NCBI GenBank assembly: GCA_031261785.1
Contig: JAISIZ010000093.1
Span: forward strand, 1-60,191
Source: Mediterranea sp. (in: CFB group bacteria)
GTDB taxonomy: Bacteria; Bacteroidota; Bacteroidia; Bacteroidales; Bacteroidaceae
Length of the DNA stretch: 60,191 bases
Reading direction: 5' to 3'
Below the pieces are notes generated by a model. That model had not been told where the DNA came from, did no database searches, and saw only the letters and a list, made by a program, of their open reading frames with translations. Below are positions 41,291-50,253 of this stretch, piece by piece (the stretch's first letter is position 1; each line of letters starts with the position of its first letter). A program made the position numbers and the translations under genes.

Positions 41291-43459
41291 TCAGAGCACG
41301 CTCACTTCCACCGTTTTCAGTTGTCCGGCATCGGACGATCCACCATAGAGCAATTCGTATCCGCCGGGGATGGGACGCATGGTGTTGGACGCCGTGTCGA
41401 ACCACTCGAAGTTCTCCGTATTGAGCGACAGGGCAACCTCCACCGTCTGTCCGGCAGGTATGCTCACCCGCTTGAAAGCGCGGAGGGTGCGTTGCGGACC
41501 TTCGCCGTCGCCCGTACGTTTCAGGTAGACTTGCACCACCTCGTCACCGTCGCGGCTACCCGTGTTGGTGACGGGTATGGTGAGTGTCAGCGTCTCGTTC
41601 TTGGCGATGCTGGCTTTGCTCAGCCGGGCGTCGCCATAGCCGAAGGTGGTATAGCTCAATCCGTGGCCGAAGGGGAAGAGCGGCTTCTGCGTCAGGTAGC
41701 GATAGGTACGTCCCTTCATGGCGTAATCTTCGTAGTCGGGCAGTTGCGCGACGCTTTGGTAGAAGGTGACGGGCAGTCGGCCGGCGGGGTTGTACTCGCC
41801 CAGGAGCACATCGGCGATGGCGGTGCCGCCCGCCTGTCCGGGATACCATGCCTGCAGGATGGCGTCGCAGCTGCCAGTCTCGGGCACGAGGCCGATGGCT
41901 GAGCCGGAGAAATTGACGTAGACCACCTTCTTGCCCGCCGTGCGGAGCTGTTGGAGGAACGTGCGCTGCACGGACGGCAGCTCGATGTCGGTACGGTCGC
42001 CTCCCTTGAAGCCGGGGATGGAGACGGGCATCTCCTCGCCCTCCAGCTTGGGCGATATGCCTCCGGCGAAGATCACGATGTCGGCATCCTTCACCCGGGC
42101 GATGGCTGCAGCGGTGTCGAGCGTATCGGCGGTGAGGTCGCATCCGCGCTCGTAGATCACCTCGCACTGTGGCAATGCCGCCTGTATGCCCTCCAGCAGG
42201 GTGACAGTGTGCGAGGGGAAACCGTTGTAGTTGGCCCATTGCATCACGGAATCGTTGGCGTTGGGACCTACCACGGCTACCTTCTTCAGCGTGGCTTTGT
42301 CCAACGGCAGCAGCCCGCCCTTGTTTTGCAGCAGGACGATGGACTCCCGGGCCATGCGCAAGGCCAGCGCTTGGTGCTCGGCGCTATTGAGCACGCTCTC
42401 GGGAATCTCTTCCCAGGCGGGCTTGGCGTCCATCTCGCCCAGGCGGAAGCGGTCGATGAGCAGGCGGCGCAGGGAGACGTCGATTTGCTTCTCCTCGATG
42501 AGGCCCTGCTTTACGGCGTCGGCCAGTGAGCTGTACTCGCTGCCACACTCCAGGTCGGTGCCCGAGAGCACGCCGGATGAGGCGGCATGCGCCTGGTCGG
42601 GAGAGGTGAGGTGCCCGTGGGATTGGTAGAAGTCGGAGATGGCGCCGCAGTCGGACACCACGATGCCTTGGTATCCCCACTCCTGGCGCAGGATTTGCGT
42701 GAGCAGCTTCTCGCTGTCGCAGCAAGGCTCACCCTCGAAACGTTGGTAGGCGCACATCACCTCGCGTACATTGGCTTTTTGCACGGCGTCCTTGAAGGCG
42801 GGGAGGTACGTTTCCCACAGGTCGCGCGGGGCGAGGCTCTCCACGTCGAATTTATGGCGATTCCACTCCGGTCCCGAGTGTACGGCGAAGTGCTTGGCGC
42901 AGGCGTGCAGCTTGTCGTACTTGGCCGTGTCGGGACCTTGCAGGCCGTGTATGACGGCCATACCCATCTGCCCCGTGAGGTAGGGATCCTCGCCGTACGT
43001 CTCCTGCCCGCGTCCCCAGCGCGGGTCGCGGAAGATGTTGATGTTGGGCGTCCAGAAGGTCAGCCCTTGGTATTGTTTCAGCTCTCCGCTCTCGCCATAC
43101 ACGCGCGACTTCACCCTCGCCTCGTCGGAGACGGCGGTGAAGACGTCGTAGAGCAGGGCGTCGTCGAACGACGCGCCCATGCCAATGGCCTGTGGGAAGA
43201 CGGTGGCCAGACCCGAGCGGGCCACGCCGTGCAGTGCCTCGTTCCACCAGTTGTAGGCCTTGATGCCCAGCCTCGGTATGGCGGGCGAATTGTTTTGCAT
43301 CAACGACGCTTTCTCCTCCAGCGTGAGGCGTGGCAGGAGGTCGTCAGCCCGTTGCTCGGCGGAGAGTGAGGGATCTTGATAAGGCAGCGTCCGCTTGCAC
43401 GCCACCAGCGAGCCGAGCAAGGAGATGCCCAGCAGAGAGAGTATCAGACTTTTCTTCAT
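41291..43459 (-). CDS. glycoside hydrolase family 3 lipoprotein (beta-glucosidase/beta-xylosidase)
   Basis: 722 residues from the ATG at 43459; the longer open frame upstream lacks coding character. A lipoprotein signal ends at LLGSLVAC. The GH3 N-terminal barrel carries the nucleophile region GIVVSDCGAISDF. The C-terminal GH3 domain and a fibronectin III-like domain (VTNTGSRDGDEVVQVYLK) follow. SDCGAI is more typical of the beta-xylosidase branch, but substrate cannot be read safely. A TACCTTTG box on the minus strand (43498-43505) lies 38 bp upstream. Confidence 0.88.
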   Translation of the reverse strand: MKKSLILSLLGISLLGSLVACKRTLPYQDPSLSAEQRADDLLPRLTLEEKASLMQNNSPAIPRLGIKAYNWWNEALHGVARSGLATVFPQAIGMGASFDDALLYDVFTAVSDEARVKSRVYGESGELKQYQGLTFWTPNINIFRDPRWGRGQETYGEDPYLTGQMGMAVIHGLQGPDTAKYDKLHACAKHFAVHSGPEWNRHKFDVESLAPRDLWETYLPAFKDAVQKANVREVMCAYQRFEGEPCCDSEKLLTQILRQEWGYQGIVVSDCGAISDFYQSHGHLTSPDQAHAASSGVLSGTDLECGSEYSSLADAVKQGLIEEKQIDVSLRRLLIDRFRLGEMDAKPAWEEIPESVLNSAEHQALALRMARESIVLLQNKGGLLPLDKATLKKVAVVGPNANDSVMQWANYNGFPSHTVTLLEGIQAALPQCEVIYERGCDLTADTLDTAAAIARVKDADIVIFAGGISPKLEGEEMPVSIPGFKGGDRTDIELPSVQRTFLQQLRTAGKKVVYVNFSGSAIGLVPETGSCDAILQAWYPGQAGGTAIADVLLGEYNPAGRLPVTFYQSVAQLPDYEDYAMKGRTYRYLTQKPLFPFGHGLSYTTFGYGDARLSKASIAKNETLTLTIPVTNTGSRDGDEVVQVYLKRTGDGEGPQRTLRAFKRVSIPAGQTVEVALSLNTENFEWFDTASNTMRPIPGGYELLYGGSSDAGQLKTVEVSVL

Positions 43460-43497
43460 GCGTATGTTTTTTAGTAAGTTAATATTCTGATTGGCGG

Positions 43498-43505
43498 CAA
43501 AGGTA
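43498..43505 (-). promoter_or_regulatory. -7 box TACCTTTG (minus strand)
   Basis: TAnnTTTG match upstream of the GH3 gene in the divergent region with the pilus locus. Confidence 0.5.
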
Positions 43506-43692
43506 GCAAAACGCGACGTAAACCGTATGTCCGCTTGTAACATATATGGGGGGCGTAGGTTACATATTCGCCTTTCGAGGGTTTTCACTTTTTTATTTCC
43601 CCTTCCGAACTTTTTGGTTTTGCACTTGTTTGTGTAGAACATTCGCTCGACGCGCGGTTGCGTCGGCCGATAAACCTAACCCTTACAAAAAG

Positions 43693-44988
43693 ATGATGCG
43701 TAACAGATGTATATGGATGGTGTCCGTGCTGTCGCTCCTCACCGGAGCGGCGGAGGCCCAAGACGGGAAGTCGCCCCAGAGCGAACGCTTCAAGCCCGCC
43801 GTGGCGGTAAAGAGCAATTTGCTGTACGACCTCACCGCCACCATCAACCTCGGCGTGGAGGTTCCCTTGAGCCGGAAGCTGTCCATCGACCTGCCCGCCA
43901 ACTACAACCCTTGGACATTCGGCGACGGACGGAAGTGGAAGCACTGGCTCGTGCAGCCCTCCCTGCGCTACTGGCCGACCCGGACCTTTAGGGGCAGCTT
44001 CTGGGGAGCGCACGGACACGTGGGCGGATACAACGTCGCACGGGTGTTTGGCGAGGCGCGCTATCAAGGTTGGTTGGTGGGTGGAGGTATCTCCTACGGA
44101 TACCGCTGGAACCTGGCCGAGCGCTGGGGCCTGGAGGCCGAGATCGGCGTCGGATACGCCCGCCTCGACCACACGAAGTATAGCGTCGGGGCCGACTGTC
44201 CCACCTGCGGCACCAAACTGAAGAGCGATACGAAGAATTACCTCGGAGTGACCAAGGCCGCCATCTCGCTCGTCTACACCTTCGGGAAGAAACGTCCCTC
44301 GAGCCTGAAAAAGGATTTCGCCGCCACCTGGCCCACTCCGCTGCCTCCTATCACCGGATGGGAGCGGGAGCTGGACGAAGAGGAGACCGAACTCCCCGAG
44401 GAGACCATGCCCGCGGAGCCAACCATCGCCGCCGTGAGCTACCGCCACGAGATGGGCCGCGCCTGTGTCTGGTTTCCCGTGAACAAATCCACGCTACACC
44501 CCGACATGGAGAACAACCGCAGCGAGCTGCTGAAGATCGGGCAGTCCATGAAGACGGTACGCAGCCATCCAGCCTCCGAGATCAAGAAGATACAGATCGA
44601 CGCCTACGCCTCGCCCGAGGGCGACGAGACGCGCAACCGCGAGTTGTCGCTACGCCGGGCCGAAGCCCTGAAAGGATATATGAAGGAAGCCTACCAATTG
44701 CCCGACTCCCTCTTCGCCGTCAGCGCACGAGGCGAGAACTGGGAAGGACTGGCCGAGGCCATCCGCCTGGACGAAAGCCTCACCGACACCCGACGGGCGG
44801 AGTTGCTGCGCATCGTCGAAGCCGACGACGAGGTAGCCACCCGCAAGGCGCGCCTGAAGAGCCACCAAGGCGGACAGAGCTACCAATGGCTGCTGCGCGA
44901 GGTGTTTCCCCTGCTCCGCGTATCGGAGTACCGGATAGACTACACCCTGCCCGAAACCGCGACCAACCCGGATAGAGAATTAGATTAG
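43693..44988 (+). CDS. DUF3575 / OmpA-like outer membrane protein of pilus locus
   Basis: 431 residues from the ATG at 43693 (MMRNRCIWMVSVLSLLTGAAEAQ signal). Residues about 35-200 form a DUF3575 barrel-like region (VKSNLLYDLTATINLGVEVPL, WLVQPSLRYWP). The C-terminal part is OmpA-like (KKIQIDAYASPEGDETRNRELSLRRA). DUF3575 proteins regularly head Bacteroidales Mfa/FimA pilus operons and probably help anchor or assemble the fibre in the outer membrane. It is 45 bp upstream of the Mfa1-like gene. An earlier ATG at 43546 would remove the signal from the N-terminus. Confidence 0.85.
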   Translation: MMRNRCIWMVSVLSLLTGAAEAQDGKSPQSERFKPAVAVKSNLLYDLTATINLGVEVPLSRKLSIDLPANYNPWTFGDGRKWKHWLVQPSLRYWPTRTFRGSFWGAHGHVGGYNVARVFGEARYQGWLVGGGISYGYRWNLAERWGLEAEIGVGYARLDHTKYSVGADCPTCGTKLKSDTKNYLGVTKAAISLVYTFGKKRPSSLKKDFAATWPTPLPPITGWERELDEEETELPEETMPAEPTIAAVSYRHEMGRACVWFPVNKSTLHPDMENNRSELLKIGQSMKTVRSHPASEIKKIQIDAYASPEGDETRNRELSLRRAEALKGYMKEAYQLPDSLFAVSARGENWEGLAEAIRLDESLTDTRRAELLRIVEADDEVATRKARLKSHQGGQSYQWLLREVFPLLRVSEYRIDYTLPETATNPDRELD

Positions 44989-45033
44989 ACAATAAATATA
45001 ATAATGTATTCACTCACTTAAACCCCGAACAGA

Positions 45034-46515
45034 ATGATGAAAATGAAGTTTTGGAAATCCTGCGCGCTGCTGCTCGCCGGAACACTCATCACCGCATGTA
45101 CCAACGGCGACGAGCCAATCACCGACCCGCGGCCACACCCCGCCGCCGAAGCCAACACTTATGTGGCTTTCGCCATCCAGTACGACGGCCGTCTGGCCAC
45201 CGGTCCGCAAACCCGTGTAGACGACTCGGAGTACAACCCACAAGGCACCTACGAAGGTGAGAGAGACGAGCTGCTCAACACCATCGACCTCTACCTCACC
45301 GCACCCGACGGGACGTTCCTCGAGAGTCGGCGCTTCAACGCCTCGAACGATCTCACCGCCTCCATCGACGAGAACGGGAATCAGGTAATCCGTCCCCGCA
45401 CGCCATTCCAGACCACCGCAGGCGACAAGGTAGCTACCGTGGTGATCAACAGCCCCATGCCGCTCATGGACGCCGCGCCGAGCGATGACTATCGCTTCAC
45501 CACCAACGCCTCACTGCCCATGTCGTCGCTGGCCGAGTACGTCGACGTCGACGGACAGACCCTGCTGCGCGTGGCCGCCAGCGGCAAGAGCGAGGTGACC
45601 ACCATCCTCGAGGGCGTGACCTCCGATGAGGTGATAGCCGGACAGAACCACATCGACGTCGAGGTGATTCGCATCGCCTCCAAGGTGCTCGTCACCAAGT
45701 CGGCCGGACTGGAGAACAACCCCGAGCTGGGAGGCACCTTCACCGACATCACCTACTCCGTGGCGCAAGGCACCCTCTCGGTCTACCTCTTTCCGCAAGA
45801 CGACGGCACCACCTACACCACCTGGGGTTCCGACTACGTACCTACCGGTACCTACCTCGCCACCGCCGGCGAATACTACTGCTACGACGACCTGCTGACG
45901 CCCTCCAACGTGATGGAAGACCTCCGCACCGGTGCCGACCAGGACGCCAACCTGGCGCAGTATCCCTGCAAGCTCCTGCTGGAGAACACCCACACCTACG
46001 GCGAGGACGCCTCCACCACCACCTACCGCAAGGGTAACACGGCGTACATTCTCATACGCGCCACATTCGTCCCCGACGCCGCCACCATCGCCGACGGCGG
46101 AGCGCTGGCGGCCGACGGCACCTTCTACGTGGGCGGGACCGACGGACTGATCTACTCGTCCATCCAGGCAGCTACCACCGAAGGCGTAGGTACCTTCAAC
46201 CAACCCGTGGCCACCTATACTGGAGGCAAGATGCTCTACTTCGTATGGCCCAACCCCGACGACATCCAGCGTCCCATGAACTCGCCCGTGATACGCAACA
46301 ACATCTACTGCGTCAACATCAGCACCATCAACAAGCTGGGCGTCAACTGGAACCCCCTCAACCCGGGCGTGAACAACCCCGACCCCAAACCCTCCGGCGA
46401 CGAGCCTGAGAATCCCATCGATCCCACCGACCCGCTGAGCCTCGACGACACCTACATGACCGTCGACATCACCACCAGGCCGTGGAACGTACACTCGTAC
46501 GACGTGGATTTGTAA
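45034..46515 (+). CDS. Mfa1-family major fimbrillin
   Basis: 493 residues. The lipoprotein signal has the cysteine in LAGTLITAC. The Mfa1 C-terminal domain is clear: KGNTAYILIRATFVPD, GTFYVGG, GKMLYFVWPNPDDIQRPMNS, NIYCVNISTINKLG. It ends in WNVHSYDVDL, the donor-strand position used in type V pilus polymerisation after protease cleavage. It is the stalk subunit, exported as a lipoprotein and assembled on the surface. It lies between the DUF3575/OmpA gene and an Mfa2-like anchor gene. Confidence 0.9.
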   Translation: MMKMKFWKSCALLLAGTLITACTNGDEPITDPRPHPAAEANTYVAFAIQYDGRLATGPQTRVDDSEYNPQGTYEGERDELLNTIDLYLTAPDGTFLESRRFNASNDLTASIDENGNQVIRPRTPFQTTAGDKVATVVINSPMPLMDAAPSDDYRFTTNASLPMSSLAEYVDVDGQTLLRVAASGKSEVTTILEGVTSDEVIAGQNHIDVEVIRIASKVLVTKSAGLENNPELGGTFTDITYSVAQGTLSVYLFPQDDGTTYTTWGSDYVPTGTYLATAGEYYCYDDLLTPSNVMEDLRTGADQDANLAQYPCKLLLENTHTYGEDASTTTYRKGNTAYILIRATFVPDAATIADGGALAADGTFYVGGTDGLIYSSIQAATTEGVGTFNQPVATYTGGKMLYFVWPNPDDIQRPMNSPVIRNNIYCVNISTINKLGVNWNPLNPGVNNPDPKPSGDEPENPIDPTDPLSLDDTYMTVDITTRPWNVHSYDVDL

Positions 46516-46524
46516 GCCGGAAAG

Positions 46525-46583
46525 TAGACAAGGAGACAAGTGGACAAGTTGACAAGGAGGATACCCGTGAACAAGTTGACAAG
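46525..46583 (+). repeat. octamer array over the anchor-subunit start
   Basis: Contiguous 8-bp units TAGACAAG, GAGACAAG, TGGACAAG, TTGACAAG (46525-46556), an 11-bp interruption, then TGAACAAG, TTGACAAG (46568-46583). The two GTG start candidates (46540 and 46567) lie in or beside the units. Confidence 0.8.
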
Positions 46584-47454
46584 GCATTTACTGTGGGCAC
46601 CGTTGGCGGCGCTGTGGACGTTGGGTGGCTGTAGCATTAACGACAGTCTGGACGATTGTCCGCAAGGCATACACGCCAGCTTCTATTCCCTCACCGCCTG
46701 CGAGGCCGACACGCTCTACCCCGCCCACGTGGCCGACCTGCGGATGTTCGTTTTCGACGCCCGGGGCACGCTCGCCGGCTACGGCTCGGCGGACGAGGTG
46801 CGGTCGCTCGCCGACTACGTCCACACGCTGGATGCCCGCGACGGATGGTTCACCGTGGTGGCCTGGTCGGGACTGTCCGACGACGCCTTCGCCCTCCCCG
46901 CGCCCGTGATTGGTGTCACCACCAAGGACGAGATGCGCACGCAGGTACGGCAGGCCGCACGCCAAGCCGCGCCGATGGGCGAGAAGCGGATATACTACGG
47001 CGAGAGCGCCCCCGTATTCCTGCCCGACCCGGCGGAGCACGGCAGCGTGTTCGAGCGTGTCAGCGTGAATCTGCTGGAACAGACCTACCGCGTCAACGTG
47101 GAGGTGGAGGGACTGCCTCCGACCGGCGAGTACGAGATACTGGTCGACACCGAAGAAGGCTCCGCCACGTTCGACGCCGACGGGCTGCTCACCGCCTCGT
47201 TCACCCTCATGCAGCTGGAGCTGGGCATGGACGCCACGCTCATCATCCGCGAGCGGGCCACCGGACGGGAACTGTACCGGGGCGACCTCCTGGGCACGCT
47301 CCTGCTGAAGAACCCGGGCGTGGACCCCACGTGCGACCGCGACTTCACCATCCGCTTCTCCACCGAGGACCAATGCCAATGCGGCACCTACATGATCATG
47401 CGGATCTGGGTGAACGACTGGTTGGTGCATAGCTACGACACCGATTTATCCTGA
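46567..47454 (+). CDS. FimB/Mfa2-family fimbrial anchor subunit
   Basis: 295 residues from the GTG at 46567, giving a clean lipoprotein signal (MNKLTRHLLWAPLAALWTLGGC); a GTG at 46540 would add nine residues. After the lipid cysteine comes SINDSLDDCP, close to the CxxDxLDDCP start of Mfa2/FimB proteins that tether the fibre and limit its length. It ends in WLVHSYDTDLS, nearly the same tail as the Mfa1-like subunit upstream. The start region is made of 8-bp repeats. Confidence 0.87.
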   Translation: MNKLTRHLLWAPLAALWTLGGCSINDSLDDCPQGIHASFYSLTACEADTLYPAHVADLRMFVFDARGTLAGYGSADEVRSLADYVHTLDARDGWFTVVAWSGLSDDAFALPAPVIGVTTKDEMRTQVRQAARQAAPMGEKRIYYGESAPVFLPDPAEHGSVFERVSVNLLEQTYRVNVEVEGLPPTGEYEILVDTEEGSATFDADGLLTASFTLMQLELGMDATLIIRERATGRELYRGDLLGTLLLKNPGVDPTCDRDFTIRFSTEDQCQCGTYMIMRIWVNDWLVHSYDTDLS

Positions 47455-47458
47455 GACA

Positions 47459-49216
47459 ATGATTCGACAACTCAACATATATTATACCATTCTCCTGTTG
47501 GCCGCCTGCCTGGCGGGCTGCCAGCAGGAGATCTATACCGACACCGACGACGCTGATGGCGACGACGCGATGGTGGCCCTCCTGCTCGACGCCTCGGGCA
47601 CGGGCATCAACGAGGACCTCACCACCTGGGAAGACCGGGTGGACGAAGTACGCATGATCGTAGCTTCTACCGGCGGCGCGGTGGCGCACAACGCCCTCCT
47701 GACATTCCCCGAAGGAATGAGCGGGCGCTGCGCGCCAGTGCGCCTGGCACCGGGAACCTACACCTTCTACTTCGTGGCCAACGAGACGGCCGCCGGCGCC
47801 GACTACGCCGCCGCCCTGGCCGCCGTGAGCAACACTTCGCAGCTGGCCGACAGCCGCTTCACGCTGATCCCCGCCCAGCCCGACTTCCGTCCCGACGGGA
47901 CAACGGCCAACGGACGTTTCCTCATGTCGGCTCGTTACAAGGGCATACGTGTGGAGGCCGGTGGAACGGAGACGAACCCCCTGCCGTTGGCACTACCCAC
48001 GGGACGGGTGGAGCTGATCCGCGCGCGGAGCAAGGTGGAGGTGGTGTTCAGGAAGAGGGAGGCGGGGAGCGCCGTCACGGCCGGATTCGTCGAATCCGTA
48101 CAGCTGGGACACGTGGCGCGATACCTCTCCGTTCCTCCGCTGGACAATTACTATACGTCGGACAACGCCGATACCGAGCCGGTGGTACCCACCGACTTCG
48201 ACTACACCGCCGACTCCATCGGAGCCATCACCTGGTATATCCCCGAACAGCTCAACGACGCCGCGGCGAGCGCCACCACCGAGCTGCGCGTCAACGGGCA
48301 AGCCTTTCCCATCACCACCGGTGGCGACTGGGAAGAGCTGCGCGCGCAACGCCGCGACACGCCTACCCCCGCCCCGCGGAGCGTGGTGCGCAACTACCAC
48401 TACGTCGTCAACGCCTACATTACCCCCTCGGGAGGTCTCGAGCTGGACGTCTGCGTGGAACCGTGGCTCACGGAGGAATACAAGTACATGTTCCAGGATG
48501 AGGGCAACACCATCGTCATACCTCCCGTAACACCCACCGACTCGAGCCTCATCGTCCCCACCGACTGTGGGAAGGTGGAGATCCTGTCGCGGAACGAAGA
48601 CCTGCCGCAAGGACTGATGGGCGCTTACGGCGACCAGATCAACTGGTGGGATCCCTCGATACAAGGCCCCGCCGTGGTGAAGGGCGACCCGCCCTACTAT
48701 TGCGAGCGGAAATATGGTCCGGGGTGGAGGCTCATCAGCGCATGCGAGCTGATGTCGTTCCTCAAGATGTTCGACCAAGCCTATCGCGTCTGGCAATCGA
48801 ACACCTGGATGGGTGTCAACTCCGGACTGAAGTTCCACTCCCTGCCCTTCCGCCAGGAGGCGCAGACCTTGCTGGGCAAGCTCACGGGCGTCGACATGTC
48901 GCGCTATACCCTCACCGACAACGGCAAGGACGACATCGGGGGCGAGAAGCTCGACATGCTCGATCGCTACTTCACCCCCGGCGACATACTCGTGGTGGAA
49001 GACGACTACCCCGGCGAATGGCCTTTCTACGGCGCGCCAAACAATAACGGCCAGACCTGGTACCCCATGGAGGTGGCCATACAGATCAAGGGATACTGGT
49101 ACGCCGACTACCTCAACGTGAACGAGGAGGAGAATTACGACAAGATACTCTATCGCGAGTTCGACCGTTTCGACTACTCATCGACAACCTCGCGTTGCGT
49201 GAGGGACGTGGAGTAA
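47459..49216 (+). CDS. pilus tip/accessory lipoprotein with lectin-like C-terminus
   Basis: 585 residues, starting 4 bp after the anchor gene. The lipoprotein signal ends at AACLAGC. The N-terminal half resembles Mfa/FimA accessory subunits (VDEVRMIVAS, LAPGTYTFYFVAN, IRARSKVEVVF). The C-terminal part (YYCERKYGPGWRLISACELMSF ... SRCVRDVE) resembles the FISUMP or C-type-lectin-like ends seen in Bacteroidales surface and tip proteins. Probable tip adhesin or adaptor. Ligand unknown. Confidence 0.78.
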   Translation: MIRQLNIYYTILLLAACLAGCQQEIYTDTDDADGDDAMVALLLDASGTGINEDLTTWEDRVDEVRMIVASTGGAVAHNALLTFPEGMSGRCAPVRLAPGTYTFYFVANETAAGADYAAALAAVSNTSQLADSRFTLIPAQPDFRPDGTTANGRFLMSARYKGIRVEAGGTETNPLPLALPTGRVELIRARSKVEVVFRKREAGSAVTAGFVESVQLGHVARYLSVPPLDNYYTSDNADTEPVVPTDFDYTADSIGAITWYIPEQLNDAAASATTELRVNGQAFPITTGGDWEELRAQRRDTPTPAPRSVVRNYHYVVNAYITPSGGLELDVCVEPWLTEEYKYMFQDEGNTIVIPPVTPTDSSLIVPTDCGKVEILSRNEDLPQGLMGAYGDQINWWDPSIQGPAVVKGDPPYYCERKYGPGWRLISACELMSFLKMFDQAYRVWQSNTWMGVNSGLKFHSLPFRQEAQTLLGKLTGVDMSRYTLTDNGKDDIGGEKLDMLDRYFTPGDILVVEDDYPGEWPFYGAPNNNGQTWYPMEVAIQIKGYWYADYLNVNEEENYDKILYREFDRFDYSSTTSRCVRDVE

Positions 49217-49266
49217 CTTAAAAACAGAGAATTAAACATCCAAAAATAATAGTTGGGAATCCGGAA

Positions 49267-50253
49267 ATGAAGAGGCTCGCTCGCTACATACAATCGTTCG
49301 TCACGATATGCGCCGTCTTGCTGCTGGGGATGATATTCCTTTTGGGAGGAACGTCGATCCTGGGAGGATGCGCCCCCGCGCCACCTTTTGAGGAAGCGAC
49401 GGACGAGGCCGACGGGGAGGAGGGAGCCACGTTGCTGCTCTCGGCCGAGGCGTCGGGAGGTGGCGTGGCCGACTTACCCGAGGAGTACGCCATCCTCAAC
49501 TTGAGCCTCTTCATGGCCGAGCCTGGAGGCGACGAGCTGACCGACCGCTTTGTCTACCAACCTTCCACCCCCATAGCTTCCGCCGACCCCGGCTGTCTGG
49601 GATGCCGACAGGTGAAGCTACCTGTCGATCCAACTACCTTGGGACGCAAGGACATCTACGTGATAGCCAACCACGACAACGTGGCGGCCTTGGGCGACCT
49701 GCGGACCGTGACCGACCTGAAGAATCTGCGTACCACGCGCATGAGGAACGAGGGACGGATCCTCCTCTCGCGCGGATTGCCCATGTATGGCGAAAGCCCC
49801 GACACCGATTTGGGCGCCGCCACCTCGCCGACGCACATACGCCTGTCGCGGGTATGCGCCAAAATCCAGGTCGACCTTACCTTCACCGATCCCTCGTGGA
49901 CGGGAAGCAATAATTACTTCCGTGTGGAGGACGCCGCCTCGTACACCTACTTCGCCCCTAACGCCAACTTCTCCATCGGAGCCGACGAACTGATTGAGTA
50001 TCCACAGATTATCCTCATCCAGCAGGACGCGCAACGCTTCAGCGGAACGGCATACATCTACGAATCCGCGCGCGTACCCCACATCACGCTCTACACCGTG
50101 GTGGGCGGACGTCCCAGGGAGTACGTGCTCAGCACCAATTTCCCCTTGCCCACCCGGGGGCGCATGTACCACATCTCGGTCGAGATCTTCCCCCCGCTGG
50201 AGGATGCCACCCGGGGCGAGGGAGGCGAGGCGCGCGTCGTCGTTAAAGCCTGA
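49267..50253 (+). CDS. fimbrial accessory (minor subunit) lipoprotein
   Basis: 328 residues. The signal and lipobox end at SILGGC, unusually far in (about residue 35) after a long hydrophobic run. Fimbrillin-like sequence follows: AILNLSLFMAEPGG, KDIYVIANHDN, HIRLSRVCAKIQVDLTFT, and the strand RGRMYHISVEIFPP near the C-terminus. It is the last gene of the pilus operon and overlaps the convergent TonB receptor by 11 bp. Likely a minor or tip subunit like Mfa3/Mfa4; exact place in the fibre unknown. Confidence 0.78.
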   Translation: MKRLARYIQSFVTICAVLLLGMIFLLGGTSILGGCAPAPPFEEATDEADGEEGATLLLSAEASGGGVADLPEEYAILNLSLFMAEPGGDELTDRFVYQPSTPIASADPGCLGCRQVKLPVDPTTLGRKDIYVIANHDNVAALGDLRTVTDLKNLRTTRMRNEGRILLSRGLPMYGESPDTDLGAATSPTHIRLSRVCAKIQVDLTFTDPSWTGSNNYFRVEDAASYTYFAPNANFSIGADELIEYPQIILIQQDAQRFSGTAYIYESARVPHITLYTVVGGRPREYVLSTNFPLPTRGRMYHISVEIFPPLEDATRGEGGEARVVVKA

